Shown: positions 60,307 through 64,000 of the stretch, one piece after another
Position numbering within the stretch: position 1 is the first letter of the stretch
Layout of the letters: each line of letters opens with the position of its first letter
NCBI RefSeq assembly: GCF_003339845.1
Contig: NZ_PPTR01000002.1
Span: 248,001 to 312,000 of the forward strand
Direction of reading: 5' to 3'
Length of the DNA stretch: 64,000 bases
Source of the DNA: Gordonibacter sp. 28C
GTDB lineage: Bacteria > Actinomycetota > Coriobacteriia > Coriobacteriales > Eggerthellaceae
Position numbers and translations under genes: made by a program
The notes under the pieces: generated by a model
What the model was told of the DNA's origin: nothing
The model's database searches: none
What the model saw: the letters and a program-made list of their open reading frames with translations, nothing else

Positions 60307-60565
60307 GTAGTACACCTCCTTCTTCTCAAACTCGGGTTCCGCCCCTCGCGGGTGGGATCGTCGCCTGAGAAAAGGGAACGACCCCCGCCGTCTCATGACA
60401 GCAGGGGTCGTCTAAGCGCGAAACTTATACAACCACCTCGGCGGGCCGCACCTCGTGCGATTAAACCTTGCGGTGCCTGCTGTCTTGGGCAGCGGAACTA
60501 TCCATCATCGCGCCGCCTCCGAAAAGGCAGCCATTACATTGTGCCACCAATCCGGAGATTGTCAA
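60307..60565 (-). ncRNA. rplJ leader (L10 autoregulatory leader candidate)
   Basis: About 230 bases of untranslated leader between the promoter and rplJ. It contains a stem ACGACCCC / GGGGTCGT (60378-60411) which on the minus strand is followed by TTCCCTTTTC, an attenuator-like arrangement. In many bacteria this leader binds the L10-L12 complex. The exact secondary structure was not computed. Confidence 0.55.
60538..60565 (-). promoter_or_regulatory. Promoter of rplJ-rplL
   Basis: On the minus strand a perfect TTGACA (60560-60565) and CACAAT (60538-60543) are 16 bases apart. It lies immediately downstream of the stop of the next upstream gene. Confidence 0.65.
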
Positions 60566-60589
60566 CCGTCTTGCCTTATAAAACCGAGC

Positions 60590-62500
60590 TTATGCGGCGT
60601 TCCCAGCCGCATCGCCCGTAGCCTGGGCCTCCTTGGCCGTGGCGGCCGCCGAGGCGCCGTCCGCCGCGAGGATCTCCTCGACGGGATTCGTGGGCTCGGC
60701 CTCCACGTACTTGAAGGCGATGGGGTCGCCCTCCTTGTACCCCACGATCTCGATGAGGCCCGGAAGCGCGAAGTCGTAGATGTCGGAGCCGTCTTCCAGC
60801 TTCACGTAGAAGTGGGAGTTGCCCTCCACCACCGCCTGCGCGATGTGCACGATCTTGCCCTGCGCCTCCAGCACGCCCAATGCCTCGGCGTCACCCGTCG
60901 ACACGCCGTTGGTGGCCAACAAGGCCTGATAGGACTTCTGGCACTCCGCCACCGTGTCTCCTATGGCCACGTACTGGTACTGCTTGATGTTGATCATGGC
61001 GAATTTCTTCACGAGACCCGCGTCGTCTTTCAGCGCCATGAAGTACGTGGGCTCGTTCGACACGTTGATGAGCAGCGGGAACGTGGCCTGGTAGCGCAGG
61101 TTCTGCACCTGGCCCTCGGCCGACTGCATGGCCGACGCCTCCGTCGCGCCCGGCACCGAATAGAAGTGCGACTCGGCCGAACGCTGGTTCACCAGCACGA
61201 AGCCCACGATGGAGTTGTCGGCGGTGGCCGAGGTCACGCCCGTGTACACCCACACGTCGTCGTCCTTGGCGATGTAGTTGTAACCCAGGAGGCCGTCGGA
61301 GCCCGGCGTGGTCTGCACCACGCCCGCCTGACCGAACACCGAGTTCAGCCAACCGTCCTTGTACTTGCCGCTCCAGTTGTACTGCTCGATAAGCAGCTCG
61401 GCGGGAAACGCACGGTCGACCCACTGCGGCACGTCCTCGATGGCCAAATCCTGCGTCTCGCCCGTCGTCGCGTCGCACAGCACCACGCGGTTGATGGTCG
61501 TGCCGCCGAACAGGCCGATCGTGCGGGTCTGCACCGGGCAGATCCACCACGGATGGCCGTCCTCGTCGATCTCGAACGACTTCTCGTCGAACATGTAGAA
61601 CGGATAGCTCAGCTGCACGTGGCGGTCGATGTTGCGCACGAGCGGCTCGGACTGCGAGTAGTGTATGGGGCTGTCGCCCAACTTCACGATCTCGGCATCC
61701 TGCGTCGTCATGTTCACCAGCGCGTAGGCGGGAATGCCCGCCTCGCGGTTCGTGAACCACTTGAACAGGTCGGCGTAGCCCAGCGGGCTCACGCGCACCG
61801 GCGCGCCCTTGTAGTTGATCTGGCTGTACAGCGGCGAAATCTCGAACTGGCTCACGAACTCGGGGATCGAGCCCATCTCGCGGTTGCCCAGAAGCACGGC
61901 GGAGTCGCGGTCGATGATGGGAATCTCCGAATAGTTCACTTCTTTGATGTCGTTGGCGAAGTCGAGCGTGTCGGTCTGCAGCACGTTCGCGTACTTCTCG
62001 GCGTTGCCGGGGAAGATGGACAGCGACATGATGGCGCCGATCACTCCCAGCACGGCCACGGCCACCGGCACGTAGCTCGCGAACTTGAACGCCTTGGCCT
62101 TGCCGGGGTTCGCCTCTATCTTGCCCGCGCCCGCCTTGTAGCTGTGCGACCGGCTCCAAAACACCAGGAACAGCGGCAGCAAGATGAACACGGCCACGAA
62201 CATCCACGTGTCGGTGCTGTGGATGTTGATGGGCGGATGGAACCACCAGTAGGCGCACAGGCCGATGATCACGATGACGATGGCGGCGATGATGAGCGCC
62301 TTCTTGCCCCAAGCCGCCATGCGGTCCGCGAACGGGACCTCCATGTGCGCATGCGGCGGCTTCGCGCCGCCCCCGTTGCCGCCGGAGCGACCTGCGCCGT
62401 CCGACGGAGCCTCCGCGTCGGCGTCGAACCGACCGTCCACATTGACCCCTGATTGCTTGAGCGCCTCTAGCAGCGCGTCGATTCCGGATGTCTGTTTCAC
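60590..62500 (-). CDS. Large membrane-anchored protein of unknown function
   Basis: 636 residues: cytosolic N-terminus rich in Gly/Ser (about 1-60), three helices (about 68-86, 98-115, 141-162), then an extracytoplasmic domain of roughly 470 residues with many aromatic and beta-type segments (YSEIPIIDRDSAVLLGNREM, HPWWICPVQTRTIGLFGGTT, DDVWVYTGVTSATADNSIVG). I know similar proteins only as uncharacterised conserved membrane proteins; no catalytic motif is evident. The GTG start at 62500 has AAGGG 5 bases upstream and begins KQTSGIDALLEALKQSG. The open frame continues far upstream, but only as a shadow of the aconitase gene. Confidence 0.75.
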   Translation of the reverse strand: MKQTSGIDALLEALKQSGVNVDGRFDADAEAPSDGAGRSGGNGGGAKPPHAHMEVPFADRMAAWGKKALIIAAIVIVIIGLCAYWWFHPPINIHSTDTWMFVAVFILLPLFLVFWSRSHSYKAGAGKIEANPGKAKAFKFASYVPVAVAVLGVIGAIMSLSIFPGNAEKYANVLQTDTLDFANDIKEVNYSEIPIIDRDSAVLLGNREMGSIPEFVSQFEISPLYSQINYKGAPVRVSPLGYADLFKWFTNREAGIPAYALVNMTTQDAEIVKLGDSPIHYSQSEPLVRNIDRHVQLSYPFYMFDEKSFEIDEDGHPWWICPVQTRTIGLFGGTTINRVVLCDATTGETQDLAIEDVPQWVDRAFPAELLIEQYNWSGKYKDGWLNSVFGQAGVVQTTPGSDGLLGYNYIAKDDDVWVYTGVTSATADNSIVGFVLVNQRSAESHFYSVPGATEASAMQSAEGQVQNLRYQATFPLLINVSNEPTYFMALKDDAGLVKKFAMINIKQYQYVAIGDTVAECQKSYQALLATNGVSTGDAEALGVLEAQGKIVHIAQAVVEGNSHFYVKLEDGSDIYDFALPGLIEIVGYKEGDPIAFKYVEAEPTNPVEEILAADGASAAATAKEAQATGDAAGNAA

Positions 62501-62598
62501 GGCATCCCTTTCCCGTATCCCTCGATTGCCTAAAGTATCCATTATACGGCAAAGCGCCCGGTTGCTCGTCGCGACCGGGCGCCAACGTTGCTTTGCCC

Positions 62599-64000
62599 TT
62601 ACAATAAACTTCTCAACACGTACGGAAGGATGCCGCCGTGCTCGAAGTAGCACCCCTCGGTCGGCGTGTCCACGCGCACCGTCGCCTTGAAGGACGCCGC
62701 CGAGCCGTCGGCCCGCTCCACGCTCACGTCCACCACGCGCGGCTCGGGCAGCCCTCGGGAGAAGTCGATCGGCGCCACCGTGTAGCGCTCGGTGCCGTCG
62801 AGCCCCAGGCTCTCCGCGCTCTCGCCCTCGGCGAACTGCAAGGGCAGGACCCCCATGCCGATGAGGTTCGAGCGATGGATGCGCTCGAAGCTCTCGGCGA
62901 ACGCGGCGCGGATGCCCAGCAGCGCCGGCCCCTTCGCCGCCCAGTCGCGCGACGAGCCGCTGCCGTACATCTTGCCGGCCACCACCACGAGCGGCACGCC
63001 CGCGGATTCGTACCCCATGGCCGCATCGAACAGCGGGCGCACGTCGCCCGTCAGAAAGTCGTGCGTCCAGCCGCCTTTCCTGCCCTCGGCCAGCATGTTC
63101 TGCAGCTTCACGTTCGCGAACGTGCCGCGCATCATCACCTCGTGGTTGCCGCGCCGCGCTCCGTACGTGTTGAAGTCGGCCGAAGCGACGCCGCGCTCTT
63201 CCAGATAGCGCGCCGCCGGAGAATCGGCCGCGATGGAACCGGCCGGCGATATGTGGTCGGTGGTGATGAAGTCGCCGAGCCGCGCAAGCGCCCGGGCTCC
63301 CTCGATGGGCTCCGGGGCCGACGGCTCGCGCTCCATGCCGTCGAAGTAGGGGGCGCGCCGCACGTAGGTGGAATCGTCGTCCCATGCGAACGTGTCGCTC
63401 GGCTCGCTTCCCAGCGCCTGCCAGGCTGCGTCGCCGTCGTACAACCCGCGCGCGCCGTCCTCGTACAATCCGCGCGTGACCTGCGCGTCTACCAGAGCGT
63501 CGATCTCCGCCTCGCTCGGCCAGATGTCGGCCAGGTGCACCGGCGCGCCGTCCTCGCGGTACCCCAGCGCATCGTGCTCCAGGTCCACGTCCATCGTGCC
63601 CGCCAAGGCATAGGCGACGACCGTGGCCGGCGCAGCCAGGTAGTTCTGCGACACGTCGGGCGAGATGCGCCCCTCGAAGTTGCGGTTGCCCGACAGCACG
63701 CTCGCCAGCTCGATGTCGTCGGCAACGGCGTGCAGCTCGTCGGCTACGGGGCCCGAGTTGCCGATGCAGCTCATGCAGCCGAACCCGCACGTGTAGAAGC
63801 CCAGTTGACGCAAACCGTCCAAAAGCCCGGCGCGTTCGAGCAGCAGCTCGGTGGCCTTGCTGCCCGGCGCGAGGATGGTCTTCACCCACGGCTTGGGCGA
63901 AAGGCCCGCCGCGGCCGCCTTCTGCGCCACGAGCCCGCAGGCCAGCATCATGCGCGGGTCGGTGGCCGTGGTGCAGCTCGTCACGGCCGCGATGGCCAGC
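62599..64000 (-). CDS. acnA: Aconitate hydratase, 3' part
   Basis: C-terminal 467 residues of the AcnA/IRP-type aconitase, which isomerises citrate to isocitrate through a 4Fe-4S cluster. The frame is open to the window edge, so the 5' end is missing; the GTG at 63984 is internal. Seen are FYTCGFGCMSCIGNSGPVADEL (two cluster cysteines), NRNFEGRISPDVSQNYLAAPATVVAYALAG, and the swivel domain with GDFITTDHISPAGSI, FNTYGARRGNHEVMMRGTFAN and KMYGSGSSRDWAAKGPALLGI. It provides the substrate for icd, encoded 31 kb away on the same strand. It ends 98 bases before the next gene. Confidence 0.96.
   Translation of the reverse strand, partial: LAIAAVTSCTTATDPRMMLACGLVAQKAAAAGLSPKPWVKTILAPGSKATELLLERAGLLDGLRQLGFYTCGFGCMSCIGNSGPVADELHAVADDIELASVLSGNRNFEGRISPDVSQNYLAAPATVVAYALAGTMDVDLEHDALGYREDGAPVHLADIWPSEAEIDALVDAQVTRGLYEDGARGLYDGDAAWQALGSEPSDTFAWDDDSTYVRRAPYFDGMEREPSAPEPIEGARALARLGDFITTDHISPAGSIAADSPAARYLEERGVASADFNTYGARRGNHEVMMRGTFANVKLQNMLAEGRKGGWTHDFLTGDVRPLFDAAMGYESAGVPLVVVAGKMYGSGSSRDWAAKGPALLGIRAAFAESFERIHRSNLIGMGVLPLQFAEGESAESLGLDGTERYTVAPIDFSRGLPEPRVVDVSVERADGSAASFKATVRVDTPTEGCYFEHGGILPYVLRSLL

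Noticed and set aside
62501-63889. N-terminal extension of the large membrane protein
   Set aside because: The 463 extra codons are an off-frame reading of aconitase; GTG 62500 with a ribosome site is the credible start.

Overview
The window looks like chromosome of a high-GC anaerobic gut actinobacterium of the class Coriobacteriia, most likely family Eggerthellaceae (Eggerthella or Gordonibacter relatives). The basis is gene content rather than any single marker: a polytopic-membrane LuxR regulator next to a molybdopterin oxidoreductase and a small Fe-S subunit, a giant 2-hydroxyacyl-CoA dehydratase activase, tandem YhgE/Pip proteins, class III fructose-bisphosphatase, and strong GC bias that creates very long antisense open frames. 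No rRNA, tRNA, CRISPR array, phage or complete insertion sequence is visible. Both ends are cut inside genes: the 3' part of guaA at the left and the 3' part of an aconitase gene at the right.

Layout. 1-6 kb: guaA end, DNA-3-methyladenine glycosylase I, a surface protein with a sortase-like signal in its middle, an aldose-1-epimerase relative, and class III fbp. 6.4-10.6 kb: a cytosolic diguanylate cyclase with duplicated GAF/PAS sensors, then a protein made of three fused RidA domains behind a palindrome-covered promoter. 10.9-15.8 kb: two overlapping YhgE/Pip membrane proteins. 16-24 kb: tex, a UvrA-like ATPase that lacks the UvrB-binding domain, a Y-family polymerase with a YolD partner under a LexA-like box, and an endonuclease-fold protein; two copies of a palindromic intergenic repeat and one 166-bp element with 29-bp inverted ends lie here. 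24-30 kb: an ABC half-transporter, then an operon pairing a solute-binding lipoprotein with a two-Cache-domain MscS channel. 30.5-36.5 kb: icd, a TetR regulator divergent from a three-gene ABC-2 exporter, and a cysteine-rich flavoprotein. 36.5-41.3 kb: a four-gene block on the minus strand (molybdopterin oxidoreductase, Fe-S subunit, membrane protein, LuxR). 41.5-46 kb: Ski2-like helicase, NAD-dependent ornithine cyclodeaminase, MGMT-type protein. 46.2-57.3 kb: a third YhgE-like protein, three TetR regulators, three CmpB-family membrane proteins and the 1540-residue activase. 57.4-64 kb: two unknown or DUF proteins, rplJ-rplL with a leader, a large membrane protein of unknown role, and aconitase.

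The most promising material for new biology: the Cache-MscS channel with its binding protein; the molybdopterin/Fe-S/LuxR block, which has the layout of the catechol dehydroxylase loci of this family but an unknown substrate; the triple RidA with its operator; and the TetR/CmpB/activase island. Functions are inferred from recognisable motifs and family knowledge; no database search was run.
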